Both the position numbers and the translations under genes were made by a program. Shown here in pieces: positions 17,602 to 26,800 of a stretch of 64,000 nucleotides of DNA (positions within the stretch are counted from its first letter, which is position 1; every line of letters begins with the position of its first letter). Origin of the DNA: Lignipirellula cremea (GTDB lineage: Bacteria; Planctomycetota; Planctomycetia; Pirellulales; Pirellulaceae). Below the pieces are notes generated by a model that was not told the origin of the DNA, ran no database searches, and saw nothing but the letters and a program-made list of their open reading frames with translations. The stretch spans positions 8,785,001 to 8,849,000 of the forward strand of contig NZ_CP036433.1 in assembly GCF_007751035.1 (NCBI RefSeq), in the 5' to 3' direction.

Positions 17602-20600
17602 TTACAGTCCCAGGATGCTGTTTAGCGCCGCGTCTTTAGCCGGACCCTGGAAGTAATCAAAGGCGCGGAAATAACGCGACTGCTCCGCTTCGGGCTGGCT
17701 CTTGATGATCTTCGCCAGGTAGGCGGGCGTTTGCTCGGAGCGGCTGCGCCAGATAATGTCGCGGCCCGCCGGCGTATCCCACTTGTCTCCCGTCGCTTTC
17801 AGCCAGGCGGCCAGACACGCATCCCATTGGCCTTCGGCGCCGATGCCCAGGGCTTCCAGGTACCAGCGGTCTTTGCCGTCGTGCTGCTGGGCCAGTTCGG
17901 CCCACAGGCCAGGCATGGCCGAATCGTCGTTGCCGCGGAGAGCAATCGCCAGCTCGCGGCGCACCTGCGGCGAGGGGTCCTTCACCAGTGATTTGACCAG
18001 ACCGAGCAGATCGGCTCCGTTCTGGCGAGCCAGACGAATGGCCGTCATGCGGACGTTCGGGTCTTTGTCGGCGGCGGCCTGGTCGACGGTCTTCTGTTCC
18101 CGTCCGGCGATTTTGCCGAGCAGCCAGATCGCCCGGGCCCGCATCCGCGGATCCGAGTCGCCCGCCATTTTCAGCAGGGCCGGTTCGGCCTTTTCGCCCA
18201 TGCCATGCAAGGCGGTCCAGGCCAGGTATCGCACCTCGAGGTTCGGGTTGCGAAGCGCTTCGGCGGCGCCTTCGGCCGTTTGGAAGTCAAACTTCGGCGT
18301 CGTGTATTTAACGCCCGGCGGAGCGATGCGGAACAAACGCCCCCGGTCGAGGTCGCCCTGGCGATGACCGCCGACGCCCGGATCGTACCAGTCGGTGACA
18401 AACAGTGAGCCATCGGGAGCGACGCACACATCGGCCGGACGGAACCAGTTGTCGCGTGCGCCATGCAGCACGTTCACGATCTCGGCCGAGTAACCGGCGC
18501 CATCGGGTTTCACCGGGTACGCGCGCACCACGTTCGGCCCGGCGTCGCAATGGATCACCTGGTTCTGGAACACGGCCGGCAACAGATCGCCTTCATAAAC
18601 ACAAATGCCGGTGGGCGAACCGGCGCCGGTCTGCAGCAGGTTCGGAACCACGCCCGGATCGTTCAGGTGCCAGTGCTGCAGGGGAACTTCGGTTTCCATA
18701 TTGGTGCGGTTCGACTTCCAGCCGGCGCCGGTCAGCTCGTCGCGATAGCCGTAGTTGCCATGCTCCATGACGAAGTTGATGCGGACCGCTTTGTTGCCGT
18801 CGTCGTCGTTATCGGACTGCCACAGGCCGCCGAACGAATCAACCGCCACTTCGTAGTTGTTCCGGAAGTTATGGGCCAGCACTTCAAAATCGCTGCCGTC
18901 CAGATTGCAGCGGAACGGCATGCCGCCGTAATAAGGCTTGCCGTTGTCCAGGACCGGATGGCCGTCGACATCGATCACGACCTCGCCGTTCTTGTCGCGC
19001 ACGCCCTGTCCCGTGTTGCCAAAGTTCCAGTACAGCTTGCCGTCGGGACCAAACATAAAGGAGTGGGCCGAGTGGTCATGCTGGGCCTGGCCCGTCTTGG
19101 TGAACAGCAGCTCTTTCTTGTCCGGCTTCAGATCGCCGTCGGAATCGGTAAAGACCAGAACATTCGGCGAAGCGGAAACAATCACCTTGTCGCCCAGCAC
19201 GCAAATGCCCAGGGCCGAGTCGATATCGCGTCCCTGGTAAAACACCGTCTGCTTGTCGGCCAGGCCGTCGCCGGTGGTGTCTTCCAGCACCAGGATCCGG
19301 TCGCCTTCGGGCCGGGAGCCGTTGTTGTGGCGGTAGTTCATCACTTCGCAGACCCAGATCCGGCCGAGGTGGTCGATATCCAGGTTCGTCAGGCTTTTGA
19401 GGGCCGGCTCGGAAGCGAACAGATGGGCCTCCAGACCATCGGCCACATCCAGCCCGGCGACTGCGTCTTCAGGTTCGCGACTGCCGCCTTTCGCCGGAGC
19501 GGCCGTCTGCACGACCTTCGGCTTCTGGGTGAAGACCAGGAACTGCACGCTCGATTCGTCGCCGCAAGTCTTCTGATCGACGCCGCCGTTATCGAGCCCG
19601 CCCCGCGCTACAAACTGTGTGTAGCCGGCCGGCAGGTCATAGGCGACGACCGAATTGGCGTGAACGCCCAGGCCGTACTCGACGCTTTCTCCGGCAATGC
19701 GGAGCGGTTTCCCCTCGACGTTGCCGTTAACGTGCGGATCGCCAAAGCCTGAAGAAGCGGCCTTCCATTTGAGATCGGTCAGCTTCTTTTCTCCCTGGGG
19801 CCCCACCAGCCGCGGCTCGGCCCAGTCGGCCCAGTCGCACGCAAAGCCGTTTCCGGCGTCGCGAACCATTAAATAGAGTTCTTTGGCGCCGGTGATATCA
19901 GCTTTGATGGCGACCGCCTGGCCGGGCGTTTTGGAGGTGATAATCGGGCTGGCGTAAACGGGCTTCTCGGCTCCCATCGCCGGCGACGACGCACGCGGCG
20001 CGGCGCTGGACTGTTTGTCCGTCGACGGATTCAGCTGCTTTTCGATCGCGGAACGATCGAAGTTCTTGGGCTGCTCTTCGTCCTGGTTCTCTTCCAGATC
20101 GACGACCGTCAGCCGGCGGCTTTCGACGCCGTTTTTGGGCACTTCGCCATGGGCCGCCCACACGATCGCATTGAGCACGACCTTGCGGAAGTTATCGTCG
20201 CCCCAGTTCCAGTGGAAATGGCCGCCAGTGAACCCGAAGCCGCGCTGGCCGTTCTTCCGCTCCGACGCCCAGGCCACATGCTGCCGTTCTTTCCGTTTGA
20301 GGACCGCTTCCCGCACGGCCGGATTGCCGCTGTGGGCGCCATCGGGACGACGCAGCGTATCCGCTCCGGGCAGGTCGGTCAGAATGGGCGTGACGCCTTC
20401 CATGTTGTCGCGAAAACGCATGTGGTAGTACCACTCGTCGTTAATCGCAAACGGCTTAACTCCCTGCGTGGTTGGGTGTTCGGGAAACTCCTGAAAGCTG
20501 GCCGTCCAGTGCGGATTGACCGACCAGTTGGCTTCGAAGTAGCCGCCGATCCATTTGAGAAAATGCTCGCCCGAGGGGCCCGTGGGCACTTCGACGCCGT

Positions 20601-20964
20601 AATGGAGACAGACGACGCCGACCCCTTTTTCGGCCAGCGCATCGAGTTCCGCCAGGTGCGCATTGACCGGATGGCCGCCGCCGCCGTCGGCATACATCAC
20701 CACCACATCGGCGCCTTCCAGCACGCTCGCATCCTGCGGCCAGCCGTCCCGGGTGACGACCGTTTTGAAGTTCGGCATCGCCTTTTCCAGCGCCTGGGCC
20801 AGCAGCACGCTGCCGGCGTAATGTTCGTGCGAACCATATCCGTGGCTCTTTTTACCGGCGACAAAAACAACCTTCTTCTCCCCTGCGGCGGCGCGGGCAG
20901 GCGCACTCCACAGGCCCGACAGCATCACCGACAGGGCGACGGTCAGCAGCAAACGCAACTTCAT
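17602..20964 (-). CDS. Secreted ThuA-NPCBM-PVC-type dehydrogenase with HEAT repeats
   Basis: 1120 residues. After a signal peptide (LLLTVALSVMLSGLWSAPARA) comes a ThuA/trehalose-utilisation-like domain (about 30-250, KKVVFVAGKKSHGYGSHEHY). An NPCBM-like carbohydrate-binding module follows (about 370-510, SVEYGLGVHANSVVAYDLP). Next is a glucose/sorbosone-dehydrogenase-like beta-propeller (from VADGLEAHLFASEPALKSL), then HEAT repeats to the end. The CxxCH domain that usually ends this family is absent; a haem domain is encoded by the next gene. The protein is probably an extracytoplasmic sugar oxidoreductase. ATG 20964 has a strong GAGGAG site at good spacing; the longer frame to 21075 lacks one. 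Confidence 0.85.
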   Translation of the reverse strand: MKLRLLLTVALSVMLSGLWSAPARAAAGEKKVVFVAGKKSHGYGSHEHYAGSVLLAQALEKAMPNFKTVVTRDGWPQDASVLEGADVVVMYADGGGGHPVNAHLAELDALAEKGVGVVCLHYGVEVPTGPSGEHFLKWIGGYFEANWSVNPHWTASFQEFPEHPTTQGVKPFAINDEWYYHMRFRDNMEGVTPILTDLPGADTLRRPDGAHSGNPAVREAVLKRKERQHVAWASERKNGQRGFGFTGGHFHWNWGDDNFRKVVLNAIVWAAHGEVPKNGVESRRLTVVDLEENQDEEQPKNFDRSAIEKQLNPSTDKQSSAAPRASSPAMGAEKPVYASPIITSKTPGQAVAIKADITGAKELYLMVRDAGNGFACDWADWAEPRLVGPQGEKKLTDLKWKAASSGFGDPHVNGNVEGKPLRIAGESVEYGLGVHANSVVAYDLPAGYTQFVARGGLDNGGVDQKTCGDESSVQFLVFTQKPKVVQTAAPAKGGSREPEDAVAGLDVADGLEAHLFASEPALKSLTNLDIDHLGRIWVCEVMNYRHNNGSRPEGDRILVLEDTTGDGLADKQTVFYQGRDIDSALGICVLGDKVIVSASPNVLVFTDSDGDLKPDKKELLFTKTGQAQHDHSAHSFMFGPDGKLYWNFGNTGQGVRDKNGEVVIDVDGHPVLDNGKPYYGGMPFRCNLDGSDFEVLAHNFRNNYEVAVDSFGGLWQSDNDDDGNKAVRINFVMEHGNYGYRDELTGAGWKSNRTNMETEVPLQHWHLNDPGVVPNLLQTGAGSPTGICVYEGDLLPAVFQNQVIHCDAGPNVVRAYPVKPDGAGYSAEIVNVLHGARDNWFRPADVCVAPDGSLFVTDWYDPGVGGHRQGDLDRGRLFRIAPPGVKYTTPKFDFQTAEGAAEALRNPNLEVRYLAWTALHGMGEKAEPALLKMAGDSDPRMRARAIWLLGKIAGREQKTVDQAAADKDPNVRMTAIRLARQNGADLLGLVKSLVKDPSPQVRRELAIALRGNDDSAMPGLWAELAQQHDGKDRWYLEALGIGAEGQWDACLAAWLKATGDKWDTPAGRDIIWRSRSEQTPAYLAKIIKSQPEAEQSRYFRAFDYFQGPAKDAALNSILGL

Positions 20965-21299
20965 GAACGATCTCCTCAGGGGGGGCGAACCCGGCCCGCT
21001 CATCAGCACGACGGCGCCAGCCAGATCACAAGGGAGTAACGACAGCCCCGTCAGGGCCGCCTGTTGAGCACGCACCAGTAAAATTGTCTGGTCCGATTAT
21101 GGCGAGGAACCAGGCAAAAAGAAACATGGCGCCCAGCAGGCAAGGCAGGAACCCTTGAGACTAATCCGCCCAGCCGCCCCTGTCAAAAACGAAGGGACGC
21201 CAGCCCGAGAAGAAATTCCGCCAGTAGAACCCGTGCCGAAGAAAGCACGCGCCCGCCGCTGGAGAGAAGCGGCGGCGTTACGCGTCTACCGCCAAAGAA
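20965..21299. other. Gap without a gene
   Basis: About 335 bases between the dehydrogenase start and the hairpin at 21300. The half nearest the gene is its leader and promoter region (a CATAAT lies on the minus strand near 21100). No credible coding region was seen. Confidence 0.5.
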
Positions 21300-21330
21300 A
21301 AAAGACAGACAGCAATGCTGCCTGTCTTTT
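21300..21330. terminator. Bidirectional intrinsic-type hairpin
   Basis: AAAAGACAG pairs with CTGTCTTTT around an inner CAGC/GCTG stem and a three-base loop. The A-rich left side and T-rich right side let it work in both directions. It lies 220 bases downstream of the stop of the Gly/Tyr-rich gene. Confidence 0.75.
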
Positions 21331-21346
21331 GTAAGGAAAGCGATGA

Positions 21347-21423
21347 TCGAGCTGGCAAGACCCACCGGGCGGGAAGCGCACGTCATCGGACCTGCGACAA
21401 TCGATGAGTCTTGCCAGCTCGAC
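21347..21423. repeat. Perfect 15-bp inverted repeat with 47-base loop
   Basis: The left arm tcgagctggcaagac (21347-21361) is mirrored exactly by gtcttgccagctcga (21408-21422). It sits in the 3' region of the Gly/Tyr-rich gene just before the terminator-like hairpin. It could be an mRNA 3' structure or a protein site. Confidence 0.75.
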
Positions 21424-21550
21424 CGACGCCAGAGGGACGAACGCATCGCCCCTGAGGCTGCTGACGCGTGGCTAGTTCTGCCTGATCGCCGTCAGCAATG
21501 GTCGAGCCTGTGGCTAAACTGCCAGACTCCGACTAGCGGAGAACTGCGGC

Positions 21551-21916
21551 TTAGAAACGGAATCCAAACGAAACGCCAGGACGTCCATAGCCGCCATAAC
21601 CGCCGTAGCCGCCATAGCCACCATATCCGCCGTAACCACCATAACCGCTACGATAGCCGCCGTAGTAGGCGCCGCCGCTGCGGTAGCTCGGACGGTACGA
21701 GCGGTAATAGCCGCTGCTGTAGGAAGGCCGATAGCTGCGGTAACTTCCGCGATAGCCGCTGCGGTATCCGCGACGACCGTAGGTTGTCAGCTGGGTGCTG
21801 GACTGGGAGGGCTGGTAGGTGCTGGCATGGGCATTGACTTCCTGCCCCTGGACAGCCGAACCACCGACAAACAAAAGCGCCGCGGCTGCGGTCGACAACA
21901 TCAGATTGCGTAACAT
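21551..21916 (-). CDS. Small secreted Gly/Tyr-rich repeat protein
   Basis: 121 residues. The signal peptide (MLRNLMLSTAAAALLFVGGS, cleaved near VQG-QE) is followed by a Ser/Thr/Gln stretch, then Arg/Ser/Tyr repeats (YRSYRPSY) and at least six tandem YGG units near the C-terminus, ending GVSFGFRF. The composition suggests a disordered, possibly self-associating surface or matrix protein. No family was recognised. An AAGGAG ribosome site lies at good spacing before the ATG. Downstream are a 15-bp inverted repeat and an intrinsic terminator. Confidence 0.75.
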   Translation of the reverse strand: MLRNLMLSTAAAALLFVGGSAVQGQEVNAHASTYQPSQSSTQLTTYGRRGYRSGYRGSYRSYRPSYSSGYYRSYRPSYRSGGAYYGGYRSGYGGYGGYGGYGGYGGYGGYGRPGVSFGFRF

Positions 21917-22580
21917 GTTTAACTCCTTCTATCGTTAAGCCGCTTGCAAGAGCCCCGCGTCAAAGATGCCTGACTGCGGCAACGTTTCTCCGCCTCTCGC
22001 GTTAATTTGTTGAAAGCGGCAAGTGCTTGGGAGTCAATACATCGCAACTCGGGCGCCAAACGGGCTCGCCTGCCGAAGATCCGCGGCTGAAATCGAAGAG
22101 TCGCGGGAAAACCGACGCGGCCCTCCGCGGCCTGGAAAGCGGGGCTCACCCCAGCAGAAGCGGCGACTGATCGTAGAATATGCGTCTTGCAAGTGGTTCC
22201 TTGGAATCCCTGCGAAGAATAGAAAAAAAGATAAAGTTGCTGCGTTCCGGAACCGGCGACCCCCATTCGGCCCTGCACCGGCGGCGTCCGCACCCATACG
22301 CACAGGGGGAATTTGCGATCCGCGCTGACCGATTTTCTTCCGCGCTGTATCGTGAGCGATCAGCAAAGTTTGCCTGACCAGCCCTGGGAAGGGAGGGAAT
22401 TCGCGGCCACTCTCCCCCCAGGGTGCGTATTATGCTGGCGTCATTACCTGAGGACGGGTCAGGTCGCCCCTGAAAATAACGGGACTTCCCCGCGGATGAA
22501 CTAAGTTTGAAGCAGGCTGCCGGCCTGAAGCTGGCAAAGCTGTTCCCCGATTTCCGATTCCACGCAGTAGGCAAGGCACG
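21917..22580. other. Divergent intergenic region upstream of galE
   Basis: About 660 bases between the divergent Gly/Tyr-rich gene and galE. Open frames here lack family motifs and ribosome sites and were not accepted. A TATTAT on the plus strand near 22428 could serve galE, but no good -35 pairs with it. Nothing else was identified. Confidence 0.5.
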
Positions 22581-23567
22581 ATGAGGATCATGATCGCCGG
22601 CGGCGCCGGTTACGTCGGCTCACACACGACACGCCTCCTGGCCGAAGCCGGCCATGAAACCTGGGTCTACGATAACCTGTCGCGCGGGCACCAGGGCGCC
22701 GTCCTGCCGGGCCAGCTGATCCGCGGCGAGTTAGAAGACCGCCCCCTGCTGGAAAGCGTCCTCCGGGAGAAGCGGATCGAAGCCGTCATGCATTTCGCGG
22801 CCTTTATCGAGGTCGGAGAATCCGTCGTCGATCCGGCCCGCTACTACCAGAACAACCTGGTGGCGACCTTGTCCCTGCTGGAAGCAATGCGCAGCGTCGG
22901 CGTGCAGCGGCTGGTTTTCTCCAGCACGGCCGCCACCTACGGCGAACCGGAAACGATCCCCATCCCCGAGGACACGCCGCAAAAGCCGATCAACCCGTAC
23001 GGCTTTACCAAGCTGGTCGTCGAACATGCCCTGGCCGATTATGCGGCCGCCTATAACCTGGGCTACGCGGCCCTGCGTTACTTCAACGCCTCCGGCGCCT
23101 CGCCGTCGGGCCAGATCGGCGAAGACCACCGGCCCGAATCGCACCTGATCCCGCTGGTGCTGCAGGTCGCCCTGGGACAGCGGAAAGAGATCCGCATCTT
23201 TGGCGACGACTTCCCCACTCCCGACGGCACCTGCATCCGCGATTACGTGCACGTCAACGATATCGGACAGGCCCATATCCTGGCCCTCTCCCGCCTCGAA
23301 CCGGGCGTGCAGTTGAAATATAACCTGGGCGTCGGCCAGGGTTTCAGCGTCCGCCAGGTGATCGATGCCTGCCGCACGGTCACCGGCCACCCAATCCCGG
23401 CCGTCGTCACCCCGCGCCGAGACGGCGACGCCCCGGTGCTGATCGCCGATTCGACCAAGGTCCGCGAAGAGCTCCACTGGGTTCCCCAGTTCGACCAGCT
23501 GGAAGCGACCGTCGAAACAGCCTGGCGCTGGCACCGGTCGCATCCTCACGGATACGCGGACGCTTGA
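22581..23567 (+). CDS. galE: UDP-glucose 4-epimerase
   Basis: 328 residues, normal for the family. It is an extended SDR with the NAD-binding GGAGYVGSH (residues 7-15) and the aspartate of YDNLSRGH. The catalytic SSTAATYG lies near 114-121, and the Tyr140-x3-Lys144 pair is in NPYGFTK. The substrate-side motif RYFNASGAS also matches GalE. It interconverts UDP-glucose and UDP-galactose, feeding surface polysaccharide or galactose use. It stands alone between the divergent small secreted protein and the protease gene. A weak aaggc ribosome site precedes the ATG. Confidence 0.93.
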   Translation: MRIMIAGGAGYVGSHTTRLLAEAGHETWVYDNLSRGHQGAVLPGQLIRGELEDRPLLESVLREKRIEAVMHFAAFIEVGESVVDPARYYQNNLVATLSLLEAMRSVGVQRLVFSSTAATYGEPETIPIPEDTPQKPINPYGFTKLVVEHALADYAAAYNLGYAALRYFNASGASPSGQIGEDHRPESHLIPLVLQVALGQRKEIRIFGDDFPTPDGTCIRDYVHVNDIGQAHILALSRLEPGVQLKYNLGVGQGFSVRQVIDACRTVTGHPIPAVVTPRRDGDAPVLIADSTKVREELHWVPQFDQLEATVETAWRWHRSHPHGYADA

Positions 23568-23843
23568 GGACGAAAGACGCGATGACATAACCTGTCATCA
23601 CGACAGAATACGTCCCCTCGAAACTTTGGACGAAGGTTCAGCTACGGCATGCGGCCCCCACGCAATGTCCCCCGGCGGACGTCAATCTGGACGCTGCTCT
23701 CTGGTGGAAGTAAGCTGGCAAGATGAGATCTCGCGCCGCCCGGCCCCACCGTCCTGCAGTTTGGTCCCCCGGTTCTGACCCGCCGTGCGACCTGGCCGCC
23801 CGTGCTGCTGCGATGCGCCGCCTTCTACCATGCTGGTTCCCTG
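23568..23843. other. Intergenic region with a short hairpin
   Basis: 276 bases between galE and the protease gene. GATGACA-taacc-TGTCATC at 23581-23599 forms a perfect seven-base stem just after galE but has no T-tract. The rest should hold the protease promoter, which was not resolved. Confidence 0.5.
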
Positions 23844-26800
23844 ATGAAATGCTTCGCCCTTGCCGCCGTCCGGCGATCCTTGCCGCTTGCCCTGCCCGCG
23901 GTGCTGCTGCTGGCCGCATTGGCCGGCGATCAGAACCATCGCTGTCTGGCCGGTGAACCGGAAGGCCCCTTTCCGCACGCCGGGCTGCTTCCCAAAACCG
24001 AAGTCCAGGCCCTGTCTTATCTGCAGGAACACCCCCTGTACGACGGCCGCGGCGTGATCGTGGCCATCTTCGACACCGGCGTCGACCCGGGCGCCGAAGG
24101 GATGCAGCAGACGCCCGACGGCCGACCCAAAATGATCGACGTGATCGATGGCACCGGCTCCGGCGATGTCGACATGACCACGCTCCGCACCGTGCAGAAC
24201 GGCGCGGTCACCGGCCTTACCGGCCGGCAGCTGAAGCTCGATCCCCAGTGGGTCGCCGAGAACGAACAGGTCCATATCGGCTGGAAACGGGGCTACGACT
24301 TCTTCCCCTCTGCGTTGATCAGTCGCCTGAAGAAAGACCGCCAGGAAACGTTCGCCCGGCGCCACCGCGAGATCGAATTCCAACTCCGCACCCAGCTCGC
24401 CAATGCCGCCGCAAAGCCTGTCGACAAAAAGAAAGGCGACAAACAGGCCCAGGGCGAAAAGCCGCCGGCCGTCGATAAGAAAGAACTGACCGCCCGACTG
24501 GAGCAGCTGCGGCAAAGCGAACAGCTGGTGAAAGACCCGGGACCCATCTTCGACTGCATAACGTTCCGCCAGGGAGACCGCTGGCGGGCCGTCGTCGATA
24601 CCGACCAGGACGGCGATCTGACCGACGAGGTCGCGCTGGCCAGCTTCGGCCAGGAACGAAAGTACGGGCAATTCGCCGAGGGCGATCTGCACTTCGCCGT
24701 TCAGATTTATGAAAGCGGCGAGCTGCTCTCCCTGGTCGTCGACTGCGGCGAACACGGCACGCATGTGGCAGGGATTGTCGCCGGCTGCTATCCCGATCAT
24801 CCGGAGCTCAACGGCCTGGCGCCCGGGGCGCAGATCCTTTCCGTCAAGATCGGCGATCCGCGCATGGGGTCGATGGAAACCGGCCCAGCGATCGAACGCG
24901 GTCTGCTGGCCGTGCTCCGCTACCAGGCCGATATCATCAACATGAGCTACGGTGAACCGACGCTCGGCCCCGACGAAGGACGCCTGGTGGAACGGATCGC
25001 ATCAGCCGTCGACGATCGGGGCGTACTGTTTATCGCCGCCGCCGGCAACGACGGACCGGCCCTGTCGACCGTGATCGCTCCCGGCGGAACCACTTCCACC
25101 GTGCTGGGCGTCGGCGCTTACCTGTCGCCCGAGATGAAGGCGGCCGAATACGCCACGCGCGACACGGGGCAGGAAACGACCTACCACTGGTCCTCCCGCG
25201 GGCCGACTCTCGACGGCGCCCTGGGGGTGGATATCCTGGCGCCGGGCGGAGCGATCGCCGGCATCCCGCGCTGGGCCCGTTCGCGCAACATGCAAATGAA
25301 CGGCACCTCGATGGCGTCCCCGTCCGCCAGCGGCTCGGCCGCCTTGCTGCTGTCGGGGCTCAAGCAGGCGGAGATTCCGTACTCCCCCGCCAGCGTTCGT
25401 CGGGCCCTGCAGAACACGGCCCGACCGATCGCCGGGAGCGACCCGTTCTCCCAGGGGCCGGGCCTGCTGCAGATCGAACGAGCTTTTGCCTTTCTGGAAG
25501 AGAATTCCGCCGCGGCCGGCGAATTGCTGCGGTTCTTAATCGAAGTCGGCGGCAAACAGGGAACCCGCGGCGTGTACCTGCGCGAGAAGACGGACACGGC
25601 CGCGGTGGTCGCCCATTCGATCGAAGTCAAGCCGATCTTTCCGCGTAGCACCGGCGCGCCGGAACGCCAGTCGCTGGACATGCGGTTTCGCCTGCGGCCG
25701 ACGGCCGACTGGGTGCGTTGCGGCGAGTTCCTGGCGATGAACTCCTCCGGCCGCCGGTTCGAGGCGCTGATCGACCCGACCGCCTTGGCCCCCGGCGCCC
25801 ATTACGCCGAGATCGAAGGGATCGACACGGCCCACCCGGAGCGAGGCCCCGTGTTCCGCGTCCCGGTGACAGCCATTATCACCGAGTCGCCGCCGTCGCT
25901 CGAGAAGCCGGCCCGTCTGGAGTTCTCACCCGGCGGCGTGTCACGTCACTTCCTGTCTCCGCCCGCCGGAGCGAATCGGCTGGAAATCGTCCTGCACCTG
26001 GCCGAATCAGCGACGCCCCAGTCGTATCAACTGCACTGCGTCCAGGCCGACGACGCCCGCATGGGAGCCGACGCCAACCAGGCCCAGTCGGTGCGGCTCC
26101 AGCCGGGCGAAACCAAACGGCTGCAGCTGCCGATCCTTCCGGAGAAAACGCTCGAGGTTTGCCTGGCCCAGAACTGGAACAGCCTGGGCGACTCCGCACT
26201 GGAATGGTCGGTGCAGTTCGGCGGCGTCGCCAGCTCGACCGGAACCGTGCTGCTGACCCCCGGCGGCGTGGCCCGCCTGGATACGATCGCCGGTCCGCAC
26301 CGGGAGAGCCTCAAGCCGCAGGCCGCGCTGACCCATCGGCGTTACTGGCTGGCTCCCCAAAAGCATACGATCCGGCCGCTCGTCGCCGAGCTCGACCGCG
26401 CCCCGGGCGAAGATCCCGTGTACGAGCTGCAGCTGGAGTACGCTTTGAAACTGGCGAAAAAAGCGAGCCTCACGGTGCGACTGCCGGCCAACGACCGGCT
26501 GTTTTACGCGTCGCCGTGGGTCGGTTACCTGTCGCACATTTCCAACAAAGCAGGACGCCTGCTGGCGACCGACGACTTCCGTCCTGAAGAGGTCACACTG
26601 AAGCCAGGCGATTATGTGGTACGGTTCACCCTGCGTCACGCCGATCCGCACCAGCTGGCGAAACTGGCCAGCACTCCCGCCCAGGTTGACCAGAAGCTGG
26701 ACCAGCCGCTCACGCTCACGGCGTACGGTTCGCTGCCTGATGCGGTGGCCGGCCAGCATCCATTTTCCAGCGAATCGCTGGCGCCGCATGAGCAGGCGAC

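Noticed and set aside
22034-22574. Overlapping minus-strand open frames upstream of galE
   Set aside because: Arg/Ser-rich composition, no ribosome site and no recognisable domain; typical GC-rich shadow frames.
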